DNA of 64,000 nucleotides from an uncultured Oscillospiraceae bacterium (lineage in GTDB: Bacteria; Bacillota; Clostridia; Oscillospirales; Ruminococcaceae), in NCBI GenBank assembly GCA_910583935.1, contig CAJTZM010000002.1, positions 62,001 to 126,000 on the forward strand. The letters are read 5' to 3'. The position numbers and the translations under genes are program-made. The number at the start of each line of letters is the position of its first letter. The first letter of the stretch is position 1. The notes under the pieces are model-generated. The model saw nothing but the letters and a program-made list of their open reading frames with translations. It was not told the origin of the DNA and did not search any database. Shown here piece by piece: positions 42,409 to 52,300 of the stretch.

Positions 42409-43578
42409 TCAGCAGATAGAAAACCTTTTTCCTGTATTTGCCGATACAAATCCCATTATTTCAAGTTCTGAAAGCGCTGTCAAGACTTCAGCGGGATTTT
42501 TTTGCATCCGTGCCGCGATTTCGTCCAGATGAATCGGTATTTCCGACAAAATTTCATAGATTTCACGGATATTTTCTTCTATATCCTCTGGCAGGGCACG
42601 TTTTTCCCGGACGGGTACAGCGACCGCCGTTTTTACCGCCCCAGGTTTCTTCCCCCTCGGTTCTTCCGGCGGTCCCCCAGCTTCTCTTTGCGCCGTCCAA
42701 TTTATTTTGGCAGCATACCGATAACGATATTCCTCTAAAACATCCTTGGCGCAGGAAACAGGGATCGCTCCAGCCCGAAGCAGCTGAAAAGGGCCTTTTG
42801 ACAGACCGCTCAAAACGCTTCCCGGAACAGCGAACACATCCTTTCCCTGCTCCAGCGCATAATTGGCTGTGATTAAGGATCCGCTGCCTCTTTGGCCCTC
42901 AACGACTACGACGCCCAAAGACAAAGCGGACATCAGACGGTTGCGAATCGGGAAATGGAAGCCCTCCGGCTTTTCCCCCAAAGCGAATTCCGAAACCACC
43001 GCTCCCCGCTTGGGAGTTTCCCGGCGCAGCGCTCCATGCTCCAAAGGATAAAGGACGTCCAATCCACAGCCTAACACGGCAATGGTTCTGCCGCCTGCCC
43101 GCAGCGCGGCGGCGTGCGCCGCCCCGTCAATCCCACGGGCCATACCGGTGATCACCACCGCGCCCATGCGTCCCAGATGAAAGCCCAGGTCATCCGCAAC
43201 CTGCCTGCCGTAATCAGAGCATCTTCGAGCGCCGACTACGGCAATTGCCACGCTTTCATCCAGCTGCTCCAGGCTGCCGTCTATATATAAAACGGCGGGC
43301 ATGGCGTAAATATTCCGCAGCCGGTCCGGATATTCCTTTTGATCCGGCGTCAGAATCCGGTAGCCCTTGTCCAGCGTCTTCTCTTTCAGCCGCAGCGCGT
43401 CGGACAATGAAGCGGCCAAAAGGCGCCGCTTTTCCGCATCCGAAAGAAAATCAATGCCGCGAAAGCCGTTCTTTTTCTCCGCATAAAAATACGCCGCGGT
43501 TTCAAAGCATGCCACAATATCATTTATCTTGGGGCTGCCCGGTCCCAGCGCGCCAGAAAGCCAAATCCAAAACTCCAT
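42409..43578 (-). CDS. dprA: DNA-processing protein DprA
   Basis: A 389-residue protein: N-terminal SAM-like part, Rossmann-like core (VAIVGARRCSDYGRQVA, GMARGIDGAAHAAALRAGG, VLGCGLDVLYP, LITANYALEQGKDVFAVPGS) and a C-terminal winged-helix (about residues 330-389: IHLDEIAARMQKNPAEVLTA). DprA loads RecA on incoming single-stranded DNA in transformation; it is common in species not known to be competent. It is the usual neighbour of topA. Confidence 0.97.
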   Translation of the reverse strand: MEFWIWLSGALGPGSPKINDIVACFETAAYFYAEKKNGFRGIDFLSDAEKRRLLAASLSDALRLKEKTLDKGYRILTPDQKEYPDRLRNIYAMPAVLYIDGSLEQLDESVAIAVVGARRCSDYGRQVADDLGFHLGRMGAVVITGMARGIDGAAHAAALRAGGRTIAVLGCGLDVLYPLEHGALRRETPKRGAVVSEFALGEKPEGFHFPIRNRLMSALSLGVVVVEGQRGSGSLITANYALEQGKDVFAVPGSVLSGLSKGPFQLLRAGAIPVSCAKDVLEEYRYRYAAKINWTAQREAGGPPEEPRGKKPGAVKTAVAVPVREKRALPEDIEENIREIYEILSEIPIHLDEIAARMQKNPAEVLTALSELEIMGFVSANTGKRFSIC

Positions 43579-43590
43579 TTTTCTACTCCC

Positions 43591-44376
43591 TCACCGGCAC
43601 ATTTCCCATAGGATCAGCGAAGCCGCCACCCCCGCGTTCAGCGATTCAGCTTCTCCTCGCATGGGGATATATAAGGTCTGCTGGCAAGCCGCCAGAACCT
43701 GCGGGGAAATGCCGTTTCCTTCGTTTCCCACCACCACAACCGTTCGTTGGGGGAAGGGGACCTCCCCCAGCCGCCGCGCCGTTTCATCCAATGCCGCGCC
43801 AAAACAGGCAAACCCCTCCTGCCGCAGGGCGAAAAGTGTTTGGGGCAAATCCGCCGTCTCCCACACCGGCAGACGAAATACGCCGCCCATGGTGCTTCTT
43901 ACCACTTTAGGGCTGTAGCAATCGGCGCATTCACCGCCCAGGATCACGCCGCCGGCGCCAAATGCGTCCGCCGTGCGGATGATGGTTCCTAGATTTCCCG
44001 GATCCTGTAAACGATCCAGCGCCAGCAGCTTTCCGTCGGAAAGGGTCATATCCCGCTGCGAACGCCGAGGAATCTCACAGATACAGTAAATACCCTGCGG
44101 CGACCGAACGGCGCTTACCTTTTCCTCCAGGCTCTCAGAGATCAGAAAGGCCTCCTGGGTCTTTCTGCAAAGCTCTTTCCAAACGGCGGCGCAGCGCTTT
44201 GCCGCGTCCTCAGTGGCAAACGCCTGCCGCACAGTTAAGCCACTGTCTAACACCTCCTGCGCCAGACGGATCCCCTCCACCGCAAAGGTTCCCGATTCTT
44301 CCCTTACCCGGCGGCTTTTTTGCAGCTTAGCCAACAGCTTGATCCTTTCGTTGTCCTTACTGACAATCCGTTCCAT
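43591..44376 (-). CDS. TrmH/SpoU-family rRNA methyltransferase
   Basis: About 261 residues. N-terminal L30e-like substrate-binding part (KDNERIKLLAKLQKSRRVRE) and C-terminal SPOUT domain with the knot motifs LDRLQDPGNLGTIIRTADAFG, VVVVGNEGNGISPQV and IPMRGEAESLNAGVAASLIL. It 2'-O-methylates a ribose, probably in 23S rRNA. The ATG at 44376 has TGAGG upstream; the longer frame crosses the rplT terminator. Confidence 0.92.
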   Translation of the reverse strand: MERIVSKDNERIKLLAKLQKSRRVREESGTFAVEGIRLAQEVLDSGLTVRQAFATEDAAKRCAAVWKELCRKTQEAFLISESLEEKVSAVRSPQGIYCICEIPRRSQRDMTLSDGKLLALDRLQDPGNLGTIIRTADAFGAGGVILGGECADCYSPKVVRSTMGGVFRLPVWETADLPQTLFALRQEGFACFGAALDETARRLGEVPFPQRTVVVVGNEGNGISPQVLAACQQTLYIPMRGEAESLNAGVAASLILWEMCR

Positions 44377-44396
44377 GTAAAACCTCACCCATTTGC

Positions 44397-44426
44397 AAAA
44401 CAAGCCCGTGTCAAAACACGGGCTTG
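44397..44426 (-). terminator. Terminator of the infC-rpmI-rplT operon
   Basis: A 10-bp perfect stem (CAAGCCCGTG / CACGGGCTTG, 6-base loop) followed by TTTTG on the minus strand. Confidence 0.85.
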
Positions 44427-44437
44427 CAGGACTTTTA

Positions 44438-44791
44438 TTAAAGCGCGGCCTTTGCTTTTTCCACAAGGGAAGTAAACGCCGCCGGATCGTTAATCGCAAT
44501 TTCAGAAAGCATTTTTCTGTTGAGCTCTACACCGGCTTTTTTCAAGCCATTCATAAAGGTGGAGTAGTTCATGCCGTTTAAACGGCACGCGGCGGAAATT
44601 CTGGTAATCCACAGGCTTCTGAAATCTCTTTTTCTCTGCTTTCTGCCGACATATGCGTAATTGCCGGATTTCATCACAGCCTGCTTGGCCATTTTAAAAT
44701 GAGTGCTCTTAGCGCCAAAATAGCCCTTCGCCAGCTTTAAAACCTTTTTTCTTCTTTTACGGGTCATCATTGCCCCTTTTACACGAGCCAT
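44438..44791 (-). CDS. rplT: Large ribosomal subunit protein bL20
   Basis: A 117-residue protein beginning [20 protein letters not shown] with the conserved [20 protein letters not shown] and [20 protein letters not shown]. It binds 23S rRNA early in assembly and usually represses its own operon through the infC leader. Confidence 0.98.
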   Translation of the reverse strand: MARVKGAMMTRKRRKKVLKLAKGYFGAKSTHFKMAKQAVMKSGNYAYVGRKQRKRDFRSLWITRISAACRLNGMNYSTFMNGLKKAGVELNRKMLSEIAINDPAAFTSLVEKAKAAL

Positions 44792-44817
44792 ATTCTTAAT
44801 CCTCCATCAAAATCAAA

Positions 44818-45015
44818 TTAGTGTTTTGCCAGCATCAGCTTAATCGCCTTCAGATTGGTCTGGTCCGGGTAAGCAATCTTGCGCAGACCTCTTTTGCGCT
44901 TGGTGGATTTTTTGTTCAGAATATGGGATTTGTACGCGTGGGCGCGTTTTACCTTCCCGCTTTTGGTCAGTTTAAAGCGCTTTTTTGCGCCGGAATGGGT
45001 TTTCAGTTTAGGCAT
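44818..45015 (-). CDS. rpmI: Large ribosomal subunit protein bL35
   Basis: A 65-residue basic protein: [19 protein letters not shown], then [20 protein letters not shown] and [10 protein letters not shown]. The ATG at 45015 is eight bases from AGGAGG; an ATG two codons earlier is too close to it. Confidence 0.98.
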   Translation of the reverse strand: MPKLKTHSGAKKRFKLTKSGKVKRAHAYKSHILNKKSTKRKRGLRKIAYPDQTNLKAIKLMLAKH

Positions 45016-45036
45016 TTTCATATCCTCCTGTTCAAT

Positions 45037-45555
45037 TTACTTAACGGGCTTAGCACTGACAAACATCGTCATGCTTCTGCCTTCCATTTTAGGCTGCTTT
45101 TCAACAACGCCGACCTCAGACACCGCATCAGTAAACTTCTGCATCAAAGCGGTACCCATCTGGGAATGGGCCATTTCGCGCCCTCGAAAGCGAATAGATA
45201 CCTTCACCTTGTTTCCGCTTTTGAGAAACTTAACCGCATGGTTTACCTTGGTGTTAAAATCGTTGGTATCGATGTTCAAGGAAAGACAGACCTCCTTGAT
45301 CTCGATAACCTTCTGATTTTTTTTCGCCTCTTTTTCCCGTTTCGCCTGTTCAAAGCGGTATTTGCCGTAATCCATAATCCGGCAAACCGGCGGCGCGGCC
45401 TGCGGGGCGATTTTTACCAGATCGAGGTTTTTTTCCACCGCGATTTTCATCGCGTCCTTGGTCGCGAGAATCCCCAGCTGGCTGCCGTCCGAATCAATGA
45501 CGCGAATTTCCTTATCCCTGATCTCTTCGTTGATCTGCAGTTCCTTGTTGCTAAT
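45037..45555 (-). CDS. infC: Translation initiation factor IF-3 (probable AUU start)
   Basis: A 172-residue IF-3: N-terminal ISNKELQINEEIRDKEIRVI, linker KREKEAKKNQKVIEIKEV, and C-terminal domain VKFLKSGNKVKVSIRFRGRE. No ATG, GTG or TTG is suitably placed. The codon ATT at 45555-45553 lies nine bases after GGAGG and aligns with the normal N-terminus, matching the known AUU start that lets IF-3 limit its own synthesis. The in-frame TTG at 45600 has no ribosome-binding site and lies in the leader. Confidence 0.95.
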   Translation of the reverse strand: MSNKELQINEEIRDKEIRVIDSDGSQLGILATKDAMKIAVEKNLDLVKIAPQAAPPVCRIMDYGKYRFEQAKREKEAKKNQKVIEIKEVCLSLNIDTNDFNTKVNHAVKFLKSGNKVKVSIRFRGREMAHSQMGTALMQKFTDAVSEVGVVEKQPKMEGRSMTMFVSAKPVK

Positions 45556-45723
45556 GAGAAAGCACCTCCATTGTGAAAAGCCCGAATTTTTCCATAACAA
45601 AGCGCGGAACGAAATTCGCCCGCGCTCAATACACCAAAAAGAGAAACTTCCCTTTCCCGTATTGACCCGACATCGCCGCTACGAGCAGGTGAGAACGAAT
45701 TGGTTCTACTTTGTTTTCTGCTA
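45556..45723 (-). promoter_or_regulatory. infC-rpmI-rplT leader (candidate L20-type regulatory RNA)
   Basis: About 165 bases of transcribed leader. Visible structure includes GAAC-CAATTC-GTTC near the start and a stem AGCGCGG / CCGCGCT (about 45625-45600) shortly before the infC ribosome-binding site. Firmicute infC operons usually have an L20-binding attenuator here. I cannot confirm the Rfam fold by eye. A 6-codon ATG frame overlaps the ribosome-binding site. Confidence 0.6.
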
Positions 45724-45724
45724 T

Positions 45725-45753
45725 AGTATACCAGTCTATCCGCCGTTTGTCAA
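45725..45753 (-). promoter_or_regulatory. Promoter of the infC operon
   Basis: TTGACA and TATACT with a 17-base spacer on the minus strand, about 170 bases before infC. Confidence 0.8.
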
Positions 45754-45827
45754 TACAAAAATGCCAAATTTTCCACCGGACCTTTTTCGCCTCACCCATA
45801 CTCTGCCGGATGGGGTAAAAGCGTCTG

Positions 45828-48800
45828 TCAAGCGCCTTCCTCTTCATCGGGGAAGGTCAGCGGAATCTCCCGCTCCAGAGAAAACGAGTACAGAATACAG
45901 GACTTTACCGGCGTTTGCAGGCTTTCCTGCAAAATCAGCCGGTAAAGCCGCAGCTGTTCGCGGTATTTGTCCGCCAAATCCCCGGCGGAGGATACCGCGT
46001 CGGTTTTATAATCGACGATGACCGCTCCGTCCGCCTCCCAAAATACACAGTCCGCCACGCCCTGTACGGTGATTTTGTCGGCGCCGGCGCCGTCATACCC
46101 CATCTGCCGGCTGTCTATATCCCAGAAAAAGCGCAGCTCCCGCTCCATCCGCCGGGCCGCCGCCATCCGCCGGTATAGGCCACAGGCAAAAAAATGCCGG
46201 ACCTTTTCCAAAGGAATCACCTGCGCCTGAACCGGGGTTAAAAATTCCAGCTCCAAAAGCCGCTGTAGCTCCTCCTCCGCGTTTTGGGCGCAGCGAGCAT
46301 AGTCGGCGTACTGCATAAACTGATGCAGCGCGTCCCCCCTTTGGGCGGGGGAAAGCTTTTCTCCCGAGAGAAACTGGGGCGTTTTGGTAAAAGAGTACCG
46401 CCCCAAGCGGTCCTTTTTCGCCACCTGAGAGACCCCCAGCTTTTGGGGAAGGCGGGTCGCCTCCTCGTACGGATAGCGCCAGCTAGCCCGCTCCCGCAAT
46501 TTTTCCAGGATGGATTCATCTATTCCCTGCGCCGGATTTTCTTCGAGCTCCTCCTTTTCCTCCGATCCCAGCCCTCCGGTTCCCCAGCAGATTTCAAGCG
46601 GCGTTTTTTCCCTCTCCTTCCACCCGGCGGCGATTCCGGCCTTTTCCCGCAGCGCCTGGCAGTCCGGATGGCGCAGCGCACATAGCAAAATCCAGGCTCC
46701 CATCGAATCCGCGTTTCGAACCGCGAAGGGCCGCAGCGGACCGTCTCCCGCCTGCGCCGCCCTGCGCAGCATTTTTTCCGTATCCCCGGCTACGGTGATA
46801 AAGAGCCTTTCTTTTGCCCGGGTCAGTGCCACATACAGCACCCGCAGCTCCTCGCTTAAATTGGCCCGCTCGTTTTCCAGCCGCAGCGCCTCCAGCGGGA
46901 CGGTTGTAAACTCCTTTAAAAGCTTCCCGTCCCGCCGGACGCAGGCAAAGCCCATCTGCGGATGCAGGGCGATGCGTTCCCGCAGCTCTTGTTTATTAAA
47001 CGCCTTGGCCCCATCACATAAAAAAACATAAGGGAATTCCAGCCCCTTGGATCGATGGATACTGATGATCCGCACCGCGTCGGCGCTCTCCCCTGCCGCC
47101 GGTGTTTCAAAATCCGTCTTTTGCTCTGAAAGCCGGTCTAAAAACCGCACAAAAGCGTATAGTCCCCTGCCGCCGCTTTTTTGATAGGTCTGGGCATAGC
47201 CGCAAAGCTGATACAGGTTCGCCCGCCGCGTTTCCCCCATCGGGTAGGAGGATACGAGAGCCGGATAATCCGTCTGGGCGTAAATTTCGGTCAATAGATC
47301 CGGAACCGGCATGACGGCCGCCAAACGGCGCAGAAGCGCCGTCCGGCGCAAAAACGCCTCGCTGGCCTCGTCGCCCAGCCGGGCGCTCTTCTGCAAAGCC
47401 GAATAGAAGGCGCCCCCTCGGTCCAACAAACGGATTTTCGCGATCTGCTCCGGCGAAAAGCCGAACAGGTCGGACATCAGCGCCGTCAGCAGCGGAATGT
47501 CCCGATACGGGTTATCCAGCACCTGCAAAAGCGCTGTGATCGCACTGATTTCCCTTGCCCGCAGAAAACTGCCCCTGCTGTCGGCCCAGCTGTTGATCCC
47601 CGCCTGCAAAAACGCGTCTCGATAAGCCTGGGCTTTATTTTTCGGAGAGCGCAGAAGGATACAGATATCCCCTAGGCGCAGCGGACGCGGTGCACCGTCC
47701 TCCCATACGCGCTCCCCTGCGGTGATAAGCTGGGAAATCTTTTTTGCCACATAAAAGGCCTCCTGCTGGACTGCTGGCTCTATGGAAGCGGTGGTGTCGA
47801 TTAGATGCAGCTGCGGCTGCACCCCTTCCGCCGGCGGATAGGAGGCCGCCGGTACCAGCTCCTCCTGCGGTCCGTAATCCATCTCCCCCAGCCGGCGGCT
47901 GGTCAGCTGCCGAAACAGGAAATTAACAAGCCCGGTCACCTCCGTGCGGCTGCGGAAATTCTTTCCCAAAACGATTTTCGCCGGATAGGCTTTTCCGTTA
48001 AAGGGATGGTACGCATCCAGCTTTTCCAAAAAGATTTCGGGCATCGCCTGGCGGAACCGATAAATGCTCTGCTTTAGGTCGCCGACCATGAACAGGTTTT
48101 TCCCCTCTTTGGATACCGCCCAAAACAGCATGTCCTGGGCGCTGTTGGTGTCCTGGTATTCGTCCACCAGGATCTCCTCGTATTCCTGGGCAAGCTGGAC
48201 GGCTAAAGCGGTGGGTCGGTACCCGCCGTCGGACCTTTCCATCAAAAGCGCCAGGGACAGATGCTCCAGATCCGAAAAATCCAAAAGCTTCTGTTCCCGT
48301 TTCAACCGGCTGTACTGCCGGTCAAACGCCAAGGTCAGCCGGAACAGGGTCGACACCTTCGGTCTCAGGTCCGCGATATCCTCCTGAAATTCCCGCTCGT
48401 CGGCGCAAAATTGGTGCTGGGTCAGCCCCTTAATGATTTTTTTGATCCTGTCCCGTCCGGCCTGCAGGGATTCCTTCAGCGCCGCGTCCTCAAATCCCCG
48501 CAGCGCTCCCAGCCGCCCAAAGTGGAAGCTTTTTAACCGCCTGCAGCAGCCGTCCCAGTTGCCGGACTGCAAGAGCTCTCCCAACGCCGCCAGATTCCGG
48601 GCGTCCTCCTCAAACGCGGGCAGGTATGCCTTTTCCAGCTGTGGAACGCCCAGCGCCTGTTCTTTTAACTCCCGGTTGATCTGCATGGCGTACTCCACCG
48701 CTTCCGCTCCATAGGACAGAATGGTCCTGCCCCAAATGGTCTCTCCTACCGGGATACGGCTATCGTACATTTTTTCCTTGTCCGCCAGCCAGTCCTCGTA

Positions 48801-49367
48801 AAACGGATGAGACCGGATAAAGCCATAAAGCTTTAAAATTGTGTCGCTTACTCGCCGGTCGTCCCTACCGCCGGATAAAAGCTCTACCAGTGCCGGAAAG
48901 CTCCCGTCGCGGTCGGCGGCGTAGAATTCCTCCATCGCCAGGGTGACCGCCTCCTGCCGAAGCAGGGACAAACGCTCCTCCTCCCCTGAAATGAGGTCGG
49001 TTGGAAGATCCAGCGTCTCGGTGTGCTGTCTAATCAGATTCAGGCAAAAGGCGTGGATGGTGCTGATGTGGGCCCGCTCCATCAAAAAGCGCTGGCGGCG
49101 CAGGTACTGGCTATGGGGATTCGCCCGCTGCTCCTGTTCCAGCCTCGCATCAATGCGCTGCCGCATTTCCTTGGCAGCCGCGTTGGAAAAGGTGACTACC
49201 AGCAGACGGTCCGCATCCACCGGATTCGTCTCGTCCAGAATCATCGAGACCACCCTCTCCACTAAAACAGCGGTTTTCCCGCTTCCTGCCGCCGCCGAGA
49301 CGAGAAGGCTCCCGCCCCGGCTCTCAATCGCCTGGGCCTGTTGGGGCGTCCAGTTCTTTTCACGCAT
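45828..49367 (-). CDS. addA: ATP-dependent helicase/nuclease subunit AddA
   Basis: About 1179 residues. UvrD-like helicase motifs: WTPQQAQAIESRGGSLLVSA then AAGSGKTAVLVERV (Walker A), ILVDEYQDTNSAQDMLFWAV (Walker B), VGDLKQSIYRFRQA, VRIISIHRSKGLEFPYVFL and LYVALTRAKERLFI. The C-terminal nuclease domain has VIVDYKTDAVSS. With AddB it unwinds and resects DNA double-strand ends for RecA. The ATG at 49367 overlaps addB by eight bases; the upstream extension lies within addB. Confidence 0.97.
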   Translation of the reverse strand: MREKNWTPQQAQAIESRGGSLLVSAAAGSGKTAVLVERVVSMILDETNPVDADRLLVVTFSNAAAKEMRQRIDARLEQEQRANPHSQYLRRQRFLMERAHISTIHAFCLNLIRQHTETLDLPTDLISGEEERLSLLRQEAVTLAMEEFYAADRDGSFPALVELLSGGRDDRRVSDTILKLYGFIRSHPFYEDWLADKEKMYDSRIPVGETIWGRTILSYGAEAVEYAMQINRELKEQALGVPQLEKAYLPAFEEDARNLAALGELLQSGNWDGCCRRLKSFHFGRLGALRGFEDAALKESLQAGRDRIKKIIKGLTQHQFCADEREFQEDIADLRPKVSTLFRLTLAFDRQYSRLKREQKLLDFSDLEHLSLALLMERSDGGYRPTALAVQLAQEYEEILVDEYQDTNSAQDMLFWAVSKEGKNLFMVGDLKQSIYRFRQAMPEIFLEKLDAYHPFNGKAYPAKIVLGKNFRSRTEVTGLVNFLFRQLTSRRLGEMDYGPQEELVPAASYPPAEGVQPQLHLIDTTASIEPAVQQEAFYVAKKISQLITAGERVWEDGAPRPLRLGDICILLRSPKNKAQAYRDAFLQAGINSWADSRGSFLRAREISAITALLQVLDNPYRDIPLLTALMSDLFGFSPEQIAKIRLLDRGGAFYSALQKSARLGDEASEAFLRRTALLRRLAAVMPVPDLLTEIYAQTDYPALVSSYPMGETRRANLYQLCGYAQTYQKSGGRGLYAFVRFLDRLSEQKTDFETPAAGESADAVRIISIHRSKGLEFPYVFLCDGAKAFNKQELRERIALHPQMGFACVRRDGKLLKEFTTVPLEALRLENERANLSEELRVLYVALTRAKERLFITVAGDTEKMLRRAAQAGDGPLRPFAVRNADSMGAWILLCALRHPDCQALREKAGIAAGWKEREKTPLEICWGTGGLGSEEKEELEENPAQGIDESILEKLRERASWRYPYEEATRLPQKLGVSQVAKKDRLGRYSFTKTPQFLSGEKLSPAQRGDALHQFMQYADYARCAQNAEEELQRLLELEFLTPVQAQVIPLEKVRHFFACGLYRRMAAARRMERELRFFWDIDSRQMGYDGAGADKITVQGVADCVFWEADGAVIVDYKTDAVSSAGDLADKYREQLRLYRLILQESLQTPVKSCILYSFSLEREIPLTFPDEEEGA

Positions 49368-52300
49368 CCTCTTCACCGCCGATCCTCTGAAAAAATTCCT
49401 CTCGAGACAGCTCCTCTCGGCATCGCTTGGGGCCATCCTCCTCTCTGCCGCAGACGCTGCGGTAATCGCACCAATCGCATAGCGCAAAGCCCTTTTCCTC
49501 CGCCGGCAAAGCGGCCACCTCCCCCGACCATAGGTTGTTTGCCATCTGGCGCAGAAGAGACTCAATATGCCGCTTGAGCTTTCCCAGTTCTTCTAAGGAG
49601 GCTACCGAGGATTTGGCGTCGATCTGCCCATCCTTGATCTTTGCCGGAATAAATACGCCTGCGCCGTCCGACTCCATTGCTTCCAGTACAGCCGGGTCGG
49701 AAAGCAGAAGTCCATTCATCTTCAGGGCCTTTTTCTGCTCCTTTTTCATTTCTTCCTCTCCCGCATGGCGGTCGGCGGATAAAAACCCGGCTTTTCCCGG
49801 CATATATAAAACCCCTGCAGGAATAACATTTTCCAGGTTGTCCTTCCCGTTTTGGCAGATGGAAAATAAATAGACCAGCATCTGTAAATGAAGCCCATAA
49901 TAAATATCGGTCAGATCAAAATTGCGTGTGCCGGTCTTGTAATCCACCACCCGCACATAGCGCTTCCCTTTTTTTTCCATCACGTCCACCCGGTCCACAA
50001 CCCCCTCCACCCAGATGGTTCCCCTGCCCAAAACGACGAGCTCCAGCGGCGGCACCTGCGAATCCTTCGCGATGGGCAGCTCAAACGCCGCCGGGGAAAA
50101 ATCGCAGACAGCAAATTCCATGGCCAGATGCTCAATCAGCCGGACCAGCGTGTTGGCCATACGGGTAAACAGATATTTAAACCGGGCGGTCTTGTCCACC
50201 TCACCGCCCAGCGCCTCTTCCAGATAATCGTCCAGCATTTGCCGGACCAGGCGGCGGCATTCCTCCTCGTCCAAGCCGCAAAGCGCTTTGCCCGGATAGC
50301 GGGCAGTGACCTGCTGCAAAACATAGTGGATGATGGTCCCCGATTCAATCGGGGAAAGCTGCGCCTTCCGCGGCTTTTTCACCCCCAGGCCCCGTTCGCA
50401 GAAATAGGCAAACCGGCACTGATGGTATCGGTCTAGCTTGGAGGGGGAAACCCGCATATTTCGGCCAAAAAGCGATTGGGCCGTTTCCTCCGACTCAAGG
50501 GAAAACGTATCCGGCTTGACAGGGCTTCGCATCCTCTCATATTGCTTTGCGTAATCGCTATGCTCAAGCAGAGCCCCCAGCGCGCCCGCCACCGGAGAAT
50601 GCCTGTCGGTCATTTTGCCCAGCGCCTGCAAAGCTGTCTTGGCGTTTAGCGCGTAAAAAAGCCCATCCTCCTGCAAAGCGCTCCTGCATTCGACCTGTGG
50701 GAAAATGTCCAGCATCTGCCGCACCAGTACCGAGGGGACCAGCAGATCTCCCTTTATCGATTGGGCCGGCCAGGACAAAAAAATCCCTTCGCTGGCGCAG
50801 GACGCCGCGCTGTAGGCAAAAAAGCGCTCCTCCAGCACCCGCAGCTCAAACGGCTCAGCCACCGCCAGGCCCGCGTCCAAAAGCTGCTCGAGCTCCCGTT
50901 CGGACAAAATCCCCTCTCGGCTCACCGGCGCGGGAAACACCCCCTCGTTTACGCCGATTAAAAACGCGTACCGGGGAGAACCAGGCCGAATCCGGTCGGC
51001 GGTCCCGATTAAAACCGAATCCAGCGTCTGGGGAAGCTGCCCCAGGTCCGCTGTCAGCAGCGTCAGGCGCATCAGTTCACAGTGGCGTGCCAGCGGATAC
51101 GTCCGCTCTTCCAAAACGGCGGCGTATTGGTCCCAAAGCTCCATCATTCCATCAAACAGCACCTGTAGATGATCCTGGTCGGCCGAGTCCTGCCGCTTCA
51201 GCCCTTTTAAAATGCCCGCCTCTCCCAGGTACTCATACAATGCGGCCACCAGCTCGCGGCCGCTGCACAAATCGGTTTTTTGCCGCAGCGCTGTCAGCGG
51301 ACCCATGAGCCTTTGGCGCAAAAGCTCAATTCGCTCCAGCCGCAGCCGGTCCTTTTCCTCCATCCTTCCAAATCCGGACGGATTCCAGCGAAACGGCTCC
51401 TCCCATCCGGCGCCGCTGACGTCCCATATATAAACATATTCCTCCAAATCCGCGATCTGCTCCAGCGTAAAGTCCAAAAGACCGGTTTTTAACAGGGTAA
51501 ACAAATGCTCGCTGTGAAAGCGGCTTCTGGCCGCCTCCATGGCCGAAAGCACCGCAGCCGTCAGAGGCTGGGAAGCCACATCAAACCTCTCGTCCATAAA
51601 ATAGGGGATCCCGTAATTGCCAAAACCGGCGCGGATCGGCTGCAAATAGGGCTCCAGATCCCTCGCGATCACTACAATATCGCGATAGCGGCATTTGCCC
51701 TCTCGCACCAGATGGGAAATTTGGGCCGCCGCCCATTCGATTTCTTCAAAAAGGCTTTGGCATGGGGTCAGACGAATCCCCTCCGGCATTGAAGCCTGTT
51801 CTTGCTTTTCCCGGAACAGGTTCCGTTCCAGGACCGCCAAAGCCGGTTTTTGAAAGCGCCTTTGCTCTGTCAGCAGTATCGGACGCTCCACCGAAACACC
51901 GTTTCTTCTCGCCAACTCCATCAGCCGCGCCGCCGTCCGGCAGGATGGACGGAACAATCCGCCGCTTTCCGGGCGCTCAAACAGACCGTCGGTGCAGATG
52001 GAAAAGGTCACGGCCGAAGCGGTCTTTATAAGCTCCTCCAGCAAGGCGAATTCTCCCGCCATAAAGCCTTTAAATGAATCGACAAAGACCGCGTATCCTT
52101 GAAAAATCCCGCTTCCCCTAAGCTTTTCCAGCGCATACTCCAGCTGGTTTTTCTGTTCGCCAAAAAAAGTGGACAGCAGGCTGTCATAGGCCTCGTAGAT
52201 CAAAAAAAGCTCGTCCATCTTCTGGGAAAAGGACGCCTGCCCAATGAGTCCGTTTGCCTGCCGCAGCGCCTGCGGCGAGATGCCGGCAGTGCGGAATTCC

